In this document: positions 46,000-56,418 of the stretch, piece after piece | How positions within the stretch are numbered: position 1 is the stretch's first letter | How the letters are laid out: each line of letters begins with the position of its first letter | Assembly: GCF_014268755.2 (NCBI RefSeq) | Contig: NZ_CP077093.1 | Coordinates: 1,042,001-1,106,000, forward strand | From: Pseudomonas vanderleydeniana | GTDB taxonomy: Bacteria; Pseudomonadota; Gammaproteobacteria; Pseudomonadales; Pseudomonadaceae | Length of the DNA stretch: 64,000 bases | Reading direction: 5' to 3' | The notes under the pieces: model-generated | The model's database searches: none | What the model was told of the DNA's origin: nothing | The model's input: only the letters and a program-made list of their open reading frames with translations | Translations under genes and position numbers: made by a program

Positions 46000-46592
46000 G
46001 CCTGGCTGATGTGCGGCACTGGGTGTTCGACATGGACGGCACCCTGACCGTCGCCGTGCATGATTTCGCGGCGATTCGCGTGGCCCTGTCGATTCCCCCG
46101 GAAGATGACATCCTCACCCACCTGGCGGCCCTGCCGGCCGATGAGGCGGCGGCCAAGCATGCCTGGCTGCTGGAGCACGAGCGCGACCTGGCGCTGGGCT
46201 CGAAGCCGGCGGCGGGCGCGGTGGAACTGGTGCGAGAGCTGGCCGGGCGCGGTTATCGCCTGGGCATCCTGACGCGCAATGCCCGCGAATTGGCGCACGT
46301 CACGCTGGAGGCGATCGGCCTGGCCGACTGCTTTGCCGTCGAGGACGTGTTGGGCCGCGACGATGCGCCGCCCAAGCCGCACCCGGGTGGGCTGTTGAAA
46401 CTGGCCGCGAGCTGGGACGTGGCGCCGAGCGAGATGGTGATGGTCGGCGACTACCGTTTCGATCTCGATTGCGGCCGCGCGGCCGGCACCCGGACGGTGC
46501 TGGTGAACCTGCCGGACAATCCCTGGCCGGAACTGGCCGACTGGCATGCCGAGGATTGTGCTGCACTGCAGCGGATGCTGTCTGCTCGATAA
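45996..46592 (+). CDS. HAD-IA family hydrolase
   Basis: A 198-residue HAD phosphatase: motif I WVFDMDGTLTVAVHD (nucleophile and acid Asp), motif II LGILTRNARE, and motifs III/IV PKPHPGGLLKLA and MVMVGDYRFDLDCGRAAGTR. The cap is of the small alpha-helical type. Substrate unknown. It overlaps tesB by 4 bases (ATGA), so translational coupling is likely. Confidence 0.88.
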   Translation: MSLADVRHWVFDMDGTLTVAVHDFAAIRVALSIPPEDDILTHLAALPADEAAAKHAWLLEHERDLALGSKPAAGAVELVRELAGRGYRLGILTRNARELAHVTLEAIGLADCFAVEDVLGRDDAPPKPHPGGLLKLAASWDVAPSEMVMVGDYRFDLDCGRAAGTRTVLVNLPDNPWPELADWHAEDCAALQRMLSAR

Positions 46593-46634
46593 CGCTTGTG
46601 CTTTTTGTGGCTTCAGCAGCACGGTAGGGCACCG

Positions 46635-46790
46635 CTGTGGCGAGCGGGCTTGTCGGGACGCCGCACCGCCGCACCGCCGCGCTGGGGCGCGAAGCGGCCC
46701 TGAAGCCAGGGTGCATAGGCTGCCTGGTGTCACGAGGTCGCTGGCTTTACGGCTGCCGTGCAGCCGAGCGCGGGCAAGCCCGCTCGCCAC
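46635..46790. repeat. REPIN after the HAD gene, left arm diverged
   Basis: CTGTGGCGAGCGGGCTTGTC at 46635 is opposed by GCGGGCAAGCCCGCTCGCCA ending at 46789. The left core reads CTTGTCGGG in place of CTTGCCCGC, so this pair is decaying. Confidence 0.8.
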
Positions 46791-46826
46791 GCCCATTCCG
46801 CAGCCAGACCTCCAATCTTTATGCGG

Positions 46827-47825
46827 CTATTGGTTGAACAACACCTTCTGCCCCTGCGGCGAGGTGAACATCCGGTTGCCGTCATGCCCCACGCCGGGCA
46901 CTTCCACCAGCCTTTGCGCCAGGCCCTGCGGATGCCGTTGCTGCAGATAGTCGAAGTAGTTGTGCCCACGCAGCAGCCGATAGGCACCCTGGGCTTCGGC
47001 CGCGCAACTCTTGTCCAGCGCCGGGTGGTTCGGGTCGGTGTCTTTCTGCCCGAGCAGGTAGGTGACATCGCGCTGCACGTAGGTCTGCTCCAGTAGCGCC
47101 GGCGATTGCTCCGTGACGTAGGCCGGCAGGTTCTGCAGGCCATATTTCCAGTCGTTGAAGCCCGGGCAACCGGCCGGGTCGAAGCCCTTCGCCGGTCGTT
47201 GGGCGCTGAAATAGGCGTAGGACGACGGATTGGCGACCACATAGCGCAAGCGGATGCCGCTACCGGCCAGTTGCGCGTCGCCGTGCCCGACCAGGGCGTA
47301 GCGCTGGACCACCTGCCCGCCGCCGGAGTGCCCGGCAATCACCACCTCGCGCAGTGCCGGGAATTTCTTGCGATTGCCCAGGCGGGCCAGGACTTCATCC
47401 AGCGCCGCATAGGAACTCATCGGCGCGGAACCGGTGGTGCTCTCGCCGGCCATCCAGTCATTGCCGTGCCAGCGCAACAGACGGTCGGGCAGGTGATTGC
47501 GCCGTACATCGCTGTCGTTGAGGAACTGCGGTGCGATGATCAGCGTGCTGCTCTCCTGGCCGGCCTGGGAGGTGGCCGTTTCGGCGCTCCTGAGGTAGGT
47601 CATGGCATTGCGCAGGCGGCCGTGGACGATGATCAGCACACGCTGTACATCGGGCATCGGTCCCTGCCAGTCGCGATTGAGGCCGACGCTCAACTCCCCG
47701 GCCGACAGTTTCAAATGATCGGGGCTGACCTCCTTGACCCCGTGTTCAGCCGCTCCCACCTGTCCGGCGCTGGCGCACATCCCCAGCAACAGCGCACCCG
47801 GCAGGAGCCGGTTGGGCCTGTTCAC
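46827..47825 (-). CDS. Secreted alpha/beta hydrolase
   Basis: A 332-residue exported hydrolase: signal peptide starting VNRPNRLLPGALLLGMCASA, and an alpha/beta-hydrolase fold with VVIAGHSGGGQVVQRYALVG (nucleophile elbow G-H-S-G-G), preceded by VLIIVHGRLRNAMTYL. The GTG at 47825 overlaps the ypfJ stop in a GTGA, which I prefer to the ATG at 47852; the latter would add a basic leader and a 31-base overlap. Substrate unknown. A late Asp and His (VPGVGHDGN) complete the probable triad. Confidence 0.82.
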   Translation of the reverse strand: MNRPNRLLPGALLLGMCASAGQVGAAEHGVKEVSPDHLKLSAGELSVGLNRDWQGPMPDVQRVLIIVHGRLRNAMTYLRSAETATSQAGQESSTLIIAPQFLNDSDVRRNHLPDRLLRWHGNDWMAGESTTGSAPMSSYAALDEVLARLGNRKKFPALREVVIAGHSGGGQVVQRYALVGHGDAQLAGSGIRLRYVVANPSSYAYFSAQRPAKGFDPAGCPGFNDWKYGLQNLPAYVTEQSPALLEQTYVQRDVTYLLGQKDTDPNHPALDKSCAAEAQGAYRLLRGHNYFDYLQQRHPQGLAQRLVEVPGVGHDGNRMFTSPQGQKVLFNQ

Positions 47826-48715
47826 AGATTTCTTGCGGCAAAGGTATCGCATTGACTGAGTTGCCCCTGGGCGAAGCCGACCTTGAACCAGCGCACCCGC
47901 TGCGCGGACGTGCCGTGGGTGAAGGAGTCGGGGACCACGCGGCCCTGACCCTGTTGTTGCAGGCGATCATCACCGATTGCGTTGGCGGCGTTCAAGGCTT
48001 GCTCCACGTCGCCGGGTTCCAGCCAGTGCAGGCGTTGTTGCGCGTGCCAGGCCCAGACCCCGGCCAGGCAGTCGGCCTGCAACTCCTGGCGCACCAGCAG
48101 GCCGCCGTCGCCTTCCATTCGCCGCCCCCGCTGGCGGGCCGCCTGGATCTTGGCCGAGACGCCGAGCAGCGTCTGCACGTGATGACCGACTTCGTGGGCG
48201 ATCACATAGGCCCGGGCAAAATCGCCGGCGGCCTTGAAGCGCTGGGACATCTCGCGGAAGAAATCCAGGTCCAGGTAGACCCGCTGGTCTGCCGGGCAGT
48301 AGAACGGCCCGGTGGCTGACGAGGCAAGCCCGCAGGCCGAGTTGACCCGACCTCTAAACAGCACCAGCGTCGGATCCCGATACTGACGCCCGGCCTGCTG
48401 GAAGATCTGGCCCCAGGTGTCCTCAGTGTCGCCGAGAATGGCCCGAACGAAGTCCGCCTGTTCGTCATTGGCCGGTGGCGCCTGGCGCGTCTGCGTGGTG
48501 GCGGGCACCGAGGCCTGCTGGCCCAGCTGGCCGCTGAGTTGTCCGAGGATCTGCATCGGGTCCTGGCCGGTCAGCAGGCCGATGCCGACGATCAAGACCA
48601 CCGCCGTCAGGCTCAGGCCCTTGCCGCCGCCGAAACGTAGGCCGCCACCACCGGCATTGTCGTCGTCGCGAGCATCCACCACGTTGTCGCTGCGTCGTCC
48701 CTTTTTCCAGAGCAT
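47822..48715 (-). CDS. ypfJ: YpfJ-family neutral zinc metallopeptidase
   Basis: A 297-residue membrane-anchored protein with one N-terminal helix (GLSLTAVVLIVGIGLLTG) after a Gly/Asp-rich cytosolic start, and a periplasmic zincin domain with YVIAHEVGHHVQTLLGVSAK (HExxH as HEVGH) and RQELQADCLAGVWAWHAQQR (third ligand). Family proteins are predicted metallopeptidases with unknown targets. It is followed, with a 4-base overlap, by the alpha/beta hydrolase gene. The ATG at 48715 gives the known MLWKKGRRSDNV start. Confidence 0.9.
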   Translation of the reverse strand: MLWKKGRRSDNVVDARDDDNAGGGGLRFGGGKGLSLTAVVLIVGIGLLTGQDPMQILGQLSGQLGQQASVPATTQTRQAPPANDEQADFVRAILGDTEDTWGQIFQQAGRQYRDPTLVLFRGRVNSACGLASSATGPFYCPADQRVYLDLDFFREMSQRFKAAGDFARAYVIAHEVGHHVQTLLGVSAKIQAARQRGRRMEGDGGLLVRQELQADCLAGVWAWHAQQRLHWLEPGDVEQALNAANAIGDDRLQQQGQGRVVPDSFTHGTSAQRVRWFKVGFAQGQLSQCDTFAARNL

Positions 48716-48836
48716 GGGGGAGTCCTCCCGTCTTTGTGCCATTTGAGTGTCGTTGCCGCGACGCGACACCGCCAGTCCGATCATCAGACCGCGGATTTGC
48801 TGCAGAATCCGCCGCCGGCGCTGAATATCGGAGACA

Positions 48837-49805
48837 ATGGCCACAGTCCCGATTCGCCCCGGAGCCCGTCGCCTCGTGAACATCGATAGCCGCATCAAAT
48901 TCCGTCACCTCGTGTGCTTTCTCGAAATGGCCCGCCAGGGCAGCCTGGCGCGGGCGGCGGATGTCATGGCGGTGAGCCAGCCGGCGATGTCGAAGACCCT
49001 CAAGGAGTTGGAGGAACTGCTGGAGACCAGCCTGTTCGTGCGCAGCAAGAGCGGCATCAGCCTGACCGAGGCCGGAGTGGCCTTCCTGCGTTATGCCGGG
49101 CCGTCGGTACAGACCCTGCGCGAGGGCGTGCAGGCCTTGCGCGAAGGCGAGTACGCGGCCGGCGTGGTGCGCCTCGGCGTGCTGTCGACGGTGGAAAGCC
49201 TGCTGGTTCCGGAGGTGGTGCGGCGCCTGCACGAGCGCCATCCGGCGCTGGTGGTCAGCGTGGTGACCGGGCCGAGTGCCTACCTGCTCTCGCAACTGCG
49301 GGTCGGTGACGTCGACCTGGTGGTCGGGCGGATGACCGACAGCCCGGAGATCCAGGGGCTGACCTTCGAGCACCTGTACAGCGAATCCATGACCCTGGTG
49401 GCTCGCCCCGATCATCCCCTGCTGCAGGGCGTGCTGGATCGTACGGCGGTGGAAAATTTCCCGCTGGTGCTGCCGCTGGCGGGCACCACCATCCGCAAGT
49501 TCGCCGACAGCCTGTTCGTGCAGTGTGGCCTCAGCCCGTCGCGACAGCGGCTGGAGACCCTGTCGGTGGCCCTGAGCCGGCGTTATGTGTTGTCCAGCGC
49601 GGCGTTATGGTTGGCACCGCTGGATGCGGTGCGCCTGGACCTGGCACGGGGCGAGCTGCGCGAGATCGACCTCGGGCAGCGTGAACCGGGTGGTTCGGTG
49701 GGGATTTCGAGCAACGCCAGCCTGCCGCTGTCGCTGGCCGCGCAATGGTCGGTGGACGTGTTGCGGGAAGTCGGGCAGGCCTATCGTGAAGGGCTTTATC
49801 CATAA
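48837..49805 (+). CDS. pcaQ: LysR-family regulator PcaQ
   Basis: A 322-residue LysR regulator that activates protocatechuate genes. The HTH (FRHLVCFLEMARQGSLARAA, VMAVSQPAMSKTLKELEELL, residues 22-62) and substrate-binding domain (about 100-310) match PcaQ. It lies directly upstream of pcaHG in the same direction, the common placement. The ATG at 48837 adds MATVPIRPGARRL before a GTG at 48876 (VNIDSRIKFRHLV), which is an equally possible start. The inducer in other bacteria is beta-carboxy-cis,cis-muconate. Confidence 0.93.
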   Translation: MATVPIRPGARRLVNIDSRIKFRHLVCFLEMARQGSLARAADVMAVSQPAMSKTLKELEELLETSLFVRSKSGISLTEAGVAFLRYAGPSVQTLREGVQALREGEYAAGVVRLGVLSTVESLLVPEVVRRLHERHPALVVSVVTGPSAYLLSQLRVGDVDLVVGRMTDSPEIQGLTFEHLYSESMTLVARPDHPLLQGVLDRTAVENFPLVLPLAGTTIRKFADSLFVQCGLSPSRQRLETLSVALSRRYVLSSAALWLAPLDAVRLDLARGELREIDLGQREPGGSVGISSNASLPLSLAAQWSVDVLREVGQAYREGLYP

Positions 49806-49818
49806 CCATTTGGTTATG
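49801..49818 (+). promoter_or_regulatory. PcaQ operator
   Basis: CATAACCA-TT-TGGTTATG is a perfect 8-bp dyad and fits the PcaQ box known from Sinorhizobium (ATAACC-N4-GGTTAA). It overlaps the pcaQ stop codon (TAA at 49803-49805) and lies 117 bases before pcaH, so the activator site for pcaHG is built into the 3' end of its own gene. Confidence 0.75.
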
Positions 49819-49934
49819 GAATGGGCCGGGCTTTTCAATTTTCAGCGGTTCCCTGTTGGGGCAGGCTGCAAGCGCGTGATTTGCAGTGTGTAGCGTGCAG
49901 CTACCTTTCCCGATAAAAACAACAGGAGACCGAC

Positions 49935-50654
49935 ATGTCTGAAGCAGACAGCAGTCGTTTTGTCATTCGTGACCGTAACTGGCACCCCAAGGCCCTGACC
50001 CCCGACTACAAGACCTCCATTGCCCGCTCCCCGCGCCAGGCGCTGGTGAGCATTCCTCAGTCGGTCAGCGAAAGCACCGGCCCGGACTTCTCCCATCTGA
50101 AATTCGGCCGTTTCGACAACGACCTGCTGCTCAATTTCAACAACGGTGGCCTGCCGGTGGGCGAGCGCATCATCCTTGCCGGCCGGGTCTGCGATCAGTA
50201 CGGCAAGCCGATTCCCCACACCCTGGTGGAAATCTGGCAGGCCAACGCCGGTGGTCGCTACCGGCACAAGAACGACCGTTACCTGGCGCCCCTGGACCCG
50301 AACTTCGGCGGTGTCGGCCGCGCGTTGACCGACCGTGATGGCACCTACACCTTTCGCACCATCAAGCCCGGCCCCTACCCATGGCGCAATGGGCCGAACG
50401 ACTGGCGCCCGGCGCATATCCACGTGTCGATCAGCGGCCCGTCGATTGCCACGCGGCTGATCACCCAGCTGTATTTCGAAGGCGACCCGCTGATCCCGAT
50501 GTGCCCGATCGTCAAGTCGATCGCCAACCCCGAAGCGGTGCAGAGCCTGGTCGCCCGGCTCGACATGGGCAACGCCAATCCGATGGATTGCCTGGCCTAT
50601 CGCTTCGACATCGTGCTGCGCGGCCAGCGCAAGACCCACTTCGAAAACTGCTGA
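49935..50654 (+). CDS. pcaH: Protocatechuate 3,4-dioxygenase beta subunit
   Basis: PcaH carries the non-haem Fe(III) that opens protocatechuate between its hydroxyls, giving 3-carboxy-cis,cis-muconate. The 239-residue protein has the intradiol dioxygenase fold: [20 protein letters not shown] (Tyr ligand), [11 protein letters not shown] (His ligands) and [10 protein letters not shown]. It begins [15 protein letters not shown]. It follows the PcaQ operator, and pcaG starts 11 bases after it. Confidence 0.96.
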   Translation: MSEADSSRFVIRDRNWHPKALTPDYKTSIARSPRQALVSIPQSVSESTGPDFSHLKFGRFDNDLLLNFNNGGLPVGERIILAGRVCDQYGKPIPHTLVEIWQANAGGRYRHKNDRYLAPLDPNFGGVGRALTDRDGTYTFRTIKPGPYPWRNGPNDWRPAHIHVSISGPSIATRLITQLYFEGDPLIPMCPIVKSIANPEAVQSLVARLDMGNANPMDCLAYRFDIVLRGQRKTHFENC

Positions 50655-50665
50655 GGAGACCGACC

Positions 50666-51271
50666 ATGCCTGTTCAACTGCTCATGGAAACCCCGTCCCA
50701 GACCGCCGGTCCCTACGTACACATCGGCCTGGCGCTGGCGGCCGCCGGCAACCCGCCGCGCCCCGAGGAAATCTGGAACCGGATGGCCCGGCCCGAGGCG
50801 CCCGGCGAACATATCCTGGTGTTCGGCAACGTCTATGACGGCAACGGCCACCTGGTACGCGACTCCTTCCTGGAGTTCTGGCAGGCCAACCACGAAGGGG
50901 TCTACGACAGCGCGTTCGATTCGGAGAAGGCCTTCAACAGTTTCGGCCGTACCGCGACCACCTTCGATGCGGGGGAATGGACCCTGGAGACCATCAAGCC
51001 GGGCGTGGTGAACAACGCCGCCGGTGTGCCGATGGCGCCGCATATCAACGTTTCGCTGTTCGCCCGGGGGATCAACATCCACCTGCAGACCCGCCTGTAT
51101 TTCTCCGACGAGGCCGAGGCCAACGCCACATGCCCGGTGATCAACCTGATCGAGCAGCCGCAGCGTCGCGAGACCCTGATTGCCCAGCGCTGCGAGGTGA
51201 ATGGACGGACGGCCTACCGGTTCGATATCCGCATCCAGGGTGAGGGTGAGACGGTGTTCTTCGACTTCTGA
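50666..51271 (+). CDS. pcaG: Protocatechuate 3,4-dioxygenase alpha subunit
   Basis: The 201-residue structural partner of PcaH. Sequence landmarks are METPSQTAGPYVHIGLALAA, FLEFWQANHEGVYDSAFDSE, TIKPGVVNNAAGVPMAPHIN and LYFSDEAEANATCPV. It lacks the second Tyr/His iron ligands, as expected for the alpha chain. The ATG at 50666 is preceded by GAGGAG. The complex is (alpha-beta)n and cytosolic. Confidence 0.95.
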   Translation: MPVQLLMETPSQTAGPYVHIGLALAAAGNPPRPEEIWNRMARPEAPGEHILVFGNVYDGNGHLVRDSFLEFWQANHEGVYDSAFDSEKAFNSFGRTATTFDAGEWTLETIKPGVVNNAAGVPMAPHINVSLFARGINIHLQTRLYFSDEAEANATCPVINLIEQPQRRETLIAQRCEVNGRTAYRFDIRIQGEGETVFFDF

Positions 51272-51279
51272 TGCAGGTG

Positions 51280-51300
51280 TGGCGATGCTGGGCATCGCCA
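51280..51300 (+). terminator. Hairpin after pcaG
   Basis: TGGCGATGC-TGG-GCATCGCCA is a perfect 9-bp stem 9 bases after the pcaG stop. It is followed by TTGTGG, so it is not a classical T-tract terminator. It separates pcaHG from the convergent transporter gene. Confidence 0.45.
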
Positions 51301-51416
51301 TTGTGGAAGCCAGCTGTCTTCAACTCCCCTGCGATGAGCGGTCGGATGCTGGCCGCCTTTGGCGGTTCGCGTCGGACCGCCGCGAAGAGGTCCTCAAGCC
51401 CTACCCCCACCAGAAA

Positions 51417-52751
51417 TCACTCAGCCAGCTTCGGAATCTCGCGCGGCGCCATGAAGTACATCCAGGTCAGCGCCAGGAAGTACATTGCCGGGATCAGCGT
51501 GAACAGCACCGCGTAGTTGTTGTTGGTGGTGGTCAGGATGTAGCCCACCAGCTGCGTCATGAACATTCCGCCGATCGCCGCGCACATGCCGCCGAAGCCG
51601 AACACCGTGCTCATCATGTGCTTGGGCGTGTAGTCCATCACCAGGCTCCAGATGTTCGCGGTCCAGGCCTGGTGCGCGCCGATGGCCAGGGAGATTGCGC
51701 CCACTGCGACCCACAGGTGGCTGGACCCGGCGGCCAGCACCACGCCGATGATGCAGCAGGCGAACAGCAGCATCGACAGCAGGCGGGCACGGATCGGGTT
51801 CATCCCGCGACCGATCAGGAACGAGGAGAGAATGCCGCCACCCACGCTGCCGAAGTCGGCGGTCAGGTAGATGATGATCAGCGGAATCCCCATCTGCGTC
51901 ACGCTGATGCCCAGGTTGTATTGCTGGTTCAGGAACGGCGGCAGCCAGTACAGGTAGAACCAGAACACCGGCGCGGTCAGCGAGTAGGCCAGGGCGAAGG
52001 CCCAGGTGCCGCGCATGCGCAGGATCCGCGAGAACGGCACGCCGGGTTGCTCCGGCTCGACTTCCTTCTGGATGTAGGCCAGTTCCGCGGCGTTCACCGA
52101 CGGGTGATCTTCCGGGTTGAAGTACTTCAGGCCCCAGAACAGCAGCCAGATTCCGCCCAGCGCGGCCATGCACAGGAAAGCCGCCTGCCAGCCCCAGACC
52201 TGCAGGACGATCGGCAGCAGCATCGGGGTGAACATCGCCCCGACGTTGGTCCCGGCGTTGAAGATGCCGGTGGCCACGGCCCGCTCGCCGGCAGGGAACC
52301 ACAGGCGGGTGGTCTTCACGCAGGCCGGGTAGTTGGCAGCCTCGGTCAGGCCGAGGATGAAGCGGCAGAGCATGAAGCCCATGGCCGAGGTCGCCAGGCC
52401 ATGGGCGCCGGTCGCCAGGCTCCACAGCAGCACGGCGCAGAAGAACACCTTTTTCACGCCCAGGCGGTCGATCAGCCGGCCTTGCAGGACGAAGCCGACG
52501 GCATAGCCGACCTGGAACCAGAAGTTGATGTTGGCGTAGTCCATCGCCGTCCAGTTCATGGCCTTGGCGAGGATAGGCTGCATGACGCCGAGGGCGGCAC
52601 GGTCGATGTAGTTCAGGGTGGTGGCGAAGAACACCAGGGCCAGCATGCCCCAGCGGGTGGAGCCGACGGCCATGGCGCCGCGAAGTTTGGCGGCAATGCC
52701 GCCGCGGGTGCTGCCCTGGGTCACAGGGGAGCTTTGCGAGGTTGAAAGCAT
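51417..52751 (-). CDS. MFS transporter, probable quinate/shikimate-type (ACS family)
   Basis: A 444-residue 12-helix major facilitator. Landmarks are FFATTLNYIDRAALGVMQPI (helix 1 with the Asn-Tyr-x-Asp motif of the anion:cation symporter branch), RFILGLTEAANYPACVKTTR and AERAVATGIFNAGTNVGAMF. This branch imports hexuronates, phthalate and similar organic acids. Between pcaHG and quiC1, quinate, shikimate or dehydroshikimate is the most sensible substrate (inference). It diverges from quiC1, and the 11-bp shared operator-like word lies 140 bases upstream of its start. Confidence 0.87.
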   Translation of the reverse strand: MLSTSQSSPVTQGSTRGGIAAKLRGAMAVGSTRWGMLALVFFATTLNYIDRAALGVMQPILAKAMNWTAMDYANINFWFQVGYAVGFVLQGRLIDRLGVKKVFFCAVLLWSLATGAHGLATSAMGFMLCRFILGLTEAANYPACVKTTRLWFPAGERAVATGIFNAGTNVGAMFTPMLLPIVLQVWGWQAAFLCMAALGGIWLLFWGLKYFNPEDHPSVNAAELAYIQKEVEPEQPGVPFSRILRMRGTWAFALAYSLTAPVFWFYLYWLPPFLNQQYNLGISVTQMGIPLIIIYLTADFGSVGGGILSSFLIGRGMNPIRARLLSMLLFACCIIGVVLAAGSSHLWVAVGAISLAIGAHQAWTANIWSLVMDYTPKHMMSTVFGFGGMCAAIGGMFMTQLVGYILTTTNNNYAVLFTLIPAMYFLALTWMYFMAPREIPKLAE

Positions 52752-53099
52752 GAGCGATTACCCGTTTTTTGGAATTGTCTGGCTGGGTTTGCGGAACGTT
52801 TTAAACACTGCCTTGGCCCGGATGATGGTGCGCAGCGGGCAAAAGACCGTCAATTCGCAGCGGAGCATTGTGGTCGATAATCGCACACAAAACTAACTGG
52901 TTCGTACACTTTGATTGAAGTCGTCGCCCGGCTGCATCAATAATCCGGTCACTTCCCGAGGCCCACTGAAGCTCATTCTGTGGGAGCCGGATGGCTGGCG
53001 ATAGCGGTCTGTCAGTCAACATGACCATCGACGAATGCCTCCGCACCCTCGGTTTCGGTCCGTGTCCACAATAAGAAGCCCATTGCCGGGAGACGATTC
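52752..53099. other. Divergent regulatory region, transporter and quiC1
   Basis: A 348-base gap between divergent genes. It holds the operator-like word at 52892 and a partial REP-like word (CTGTGGGAGCCGGATGG) near 52978. GGGAGACGATTC is the quiC1 ribosome binding site. No small gene was recognised. Confidence 0.6.
52892..52908. promoter_or_regulatory. Operator-like word shared with the aroQ upstream region
   Basis: ACTAACTGGTTCGTACA contains the imperfect dyad ACTAAC-TG-GTTCGT. Its first 11 bases (ACTAACTGGTT) recur exactly at 59579-59589 in the aroQ promoter region. A TetR regulator gene lies between the two sites, so this is a candidate TetR operator. Confidence 0.5.
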
Positions 53100-55010
<1,911 letters not shown>

Positions 55011-55116
55011 TGGCCGGAGCAGGGAGATGAATTGACCTGTCTCCCTGCTTCCTTCGCGGTGGCACGCGGCCCATAATCGCCCACATCCGCCAAGATGGCC
55101 GTGAGCCTGAGTAACC

Positions 55117-55788
55117 ATGACTTCAGAACTATCCGCCACGGCCGACGCCTCCGTCGTCGTGCCGCGCAAGAGTCGCAAGAACAACCCCGAGAAGACCCGC
55201 GAGAACATCCTCCAGGAAGCCATCGTCGAGTTCGTCCAGCAGGGCCTGGCCGGTGCGCGTGTCGACGCGATCGCCGAGCGCACCCACACCTCGAAACGGA
55301 TGATCTACTACTACTTCGGGAGCAAGGAGCAGCTCTACGTCGAGGTGCTGGAAAAACTCTACGGCGACATCCGCAGCACCGAGAGTCGGCTGAACCTGAC
55401 GGAGCTGGAGCCACGCGAGGCGATCCGCCGAATGGTCGAGTTCACCTTCGACCACCACGATCAGAACGTCGATTTCGTGCGCATCGTCAGCATCGAGAAC
55501 ATCCACAAGGGCGAGTACGTCAAGCAGTCCGGGGCTATCCGCTCGTTGAACGTGACCATTCTCACGGCGCTCGGCGAAATCCTCGAGCGTGGCGCACAGC
55601 TGGGCGTGTTCCGCAGCGGCCTCGACCCGCTGGATGTGCACATCCTGGTCAGTTCGTTCTGTTTCTACCGGGTTTCGAACCGCCATACCCTCGGGGCCCT
55701 GTTCCCGATCGACCTGCCGAACGAGGAGGTCAAGGCGCGGCACCGGGAGATGATCTGCGAGGCGGTGCTGAGGTATCTGCAGGCCTGA
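55117..55788 (+). CDS. TetR family regulator of the quinate/shikimate region
   Basis: A 223-residue TetR protein: HTH at about residues 25-70 (TRENILQEAIVEFVQQGLAG, THTSKRMIYYYFGSKEQLYV) and a C-terminal ligand domain (FDHHDQNVDFVRIVSIENIH, SFCFYRVSNRHTLGALFPID). It follows quiC1 by 106 bases in the same direction. The two copies of the ACTAACTGGTT word, at the transporter/quiC1 divergent promoter and before aroQ, fit a single TetR operator controlling both sides. Ligand unknown, presumably an aromatic intermediate. Confidence 0.9.
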   Translation: MTSELSATADASVVVPRKSRKNNPEKTRENILQEAIVEFVQQGLAGARVDAIAERTHTSKRMIYYYFGSKEQLYVEVLEKLYGDIRSTESRLNLTELEPREAIRRMVEFTFDHHDQNVDFVRIVSIENIHKGEYVKQSGAIRSLNVTILTALGEILERGAQLGVFRSGLDPLDVHILVSSFCFYRVSNRHTLGALFPIDLPNEEVKARHREMICEAVLRYLQA

Positions 55789-55896
55789 GAGCCTTGTCTT
55801 CCCCTGCGCGCCTGTCGTCAGGTCCGGCCGCGGTTATTGTCATTGAGTGCTATTATTCTGGCTGTTATCGCTGAAAAGTGAAGGAATATTAGCACT

Positions 55897-56418
55897 ATGG
55901 CAAAGAAGACTGCGCCGCTGCTACCGGTCACGACTCAACTGCTCTCCGATCTCGGGGAGCGGCTCAAACTTGCCCGTTTGCGGCGCAAACTGACTGCCAG
56001 GCAGGTTGCCGAGCGTGCCGGCATGTCCTTGATGACGTTGCGTTCCCTGGAGTCTGGCGGGGCCGGTGTGACCATCGGGGCTTATCTTTCGGTGATGCAG
56101 GTGCTTGGATTGGAAAGGGATCTGGACAAGGTGGCGGCAGATGATGAGGTCGGTCGTCATCTGCAGGATGCCCAACTGGTCCGGCCTGCCCGGTCGGGCA
56201 CTGGCAGGCCGCGCCCTGCTTCTCGCGCCGGGCGCTCGGAACCGTCGCTCGTCTCTGTTGGGCAGGTGGCAGAGCAGGACGCTGCCCCGACTGACCGGCA
56301 GGACCAGCCGTTTGAATTCTCCAGCAACACACAAGCGCTATCCCAATTGGTCTCGAAGAAGCTATCCAGCACTCTGGCGAAAAAGCCAGGACGCAAACCT
56401 GTGGCAGGTGACGAATGA
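55897..56418 (+). CDS. HipB-like XRE antitoxin with long C-terminal extension
   Basis: A 173-residue protein with an HTH_3 domain at about residues 15-85 ([40 protein letters not shown]). The remaining C-terminal half is rich in Arg, Pro and Ser ([16 protein letters not shown]) and is longer than usual for HipB (about 90 residues), perhaps to neutralise HipA. A 4-base ATGA overlap links it to hipA. It should repress its own operon. Base composition is visibly more AT-rich than the neighbouring pca/qui genes. Confidence 0.86.
   Translation: MAKKTAPLLPVTTQLLSDLGERLKLARLRRKLTARQVAERAGMSLMTLRSLESGGAGVTIGAYLSVMQVLGLERDLDKVAADDEVGRHLQDAQLVRPARSGTGRPRPASRAGRSEPSLVSVGQVAEQDAAPTDRQDQPFEFSSNTQALSQLVSKKLSSTLAKKPGRKPVAGDE

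Noticed and set aside
5159..46826. REP pairs as CRISPR repeats
   Set aside because: Arms are inverted, variable and separated by non-uniform spacers at distant loci; there is no direct-repeat array and no cas gene.
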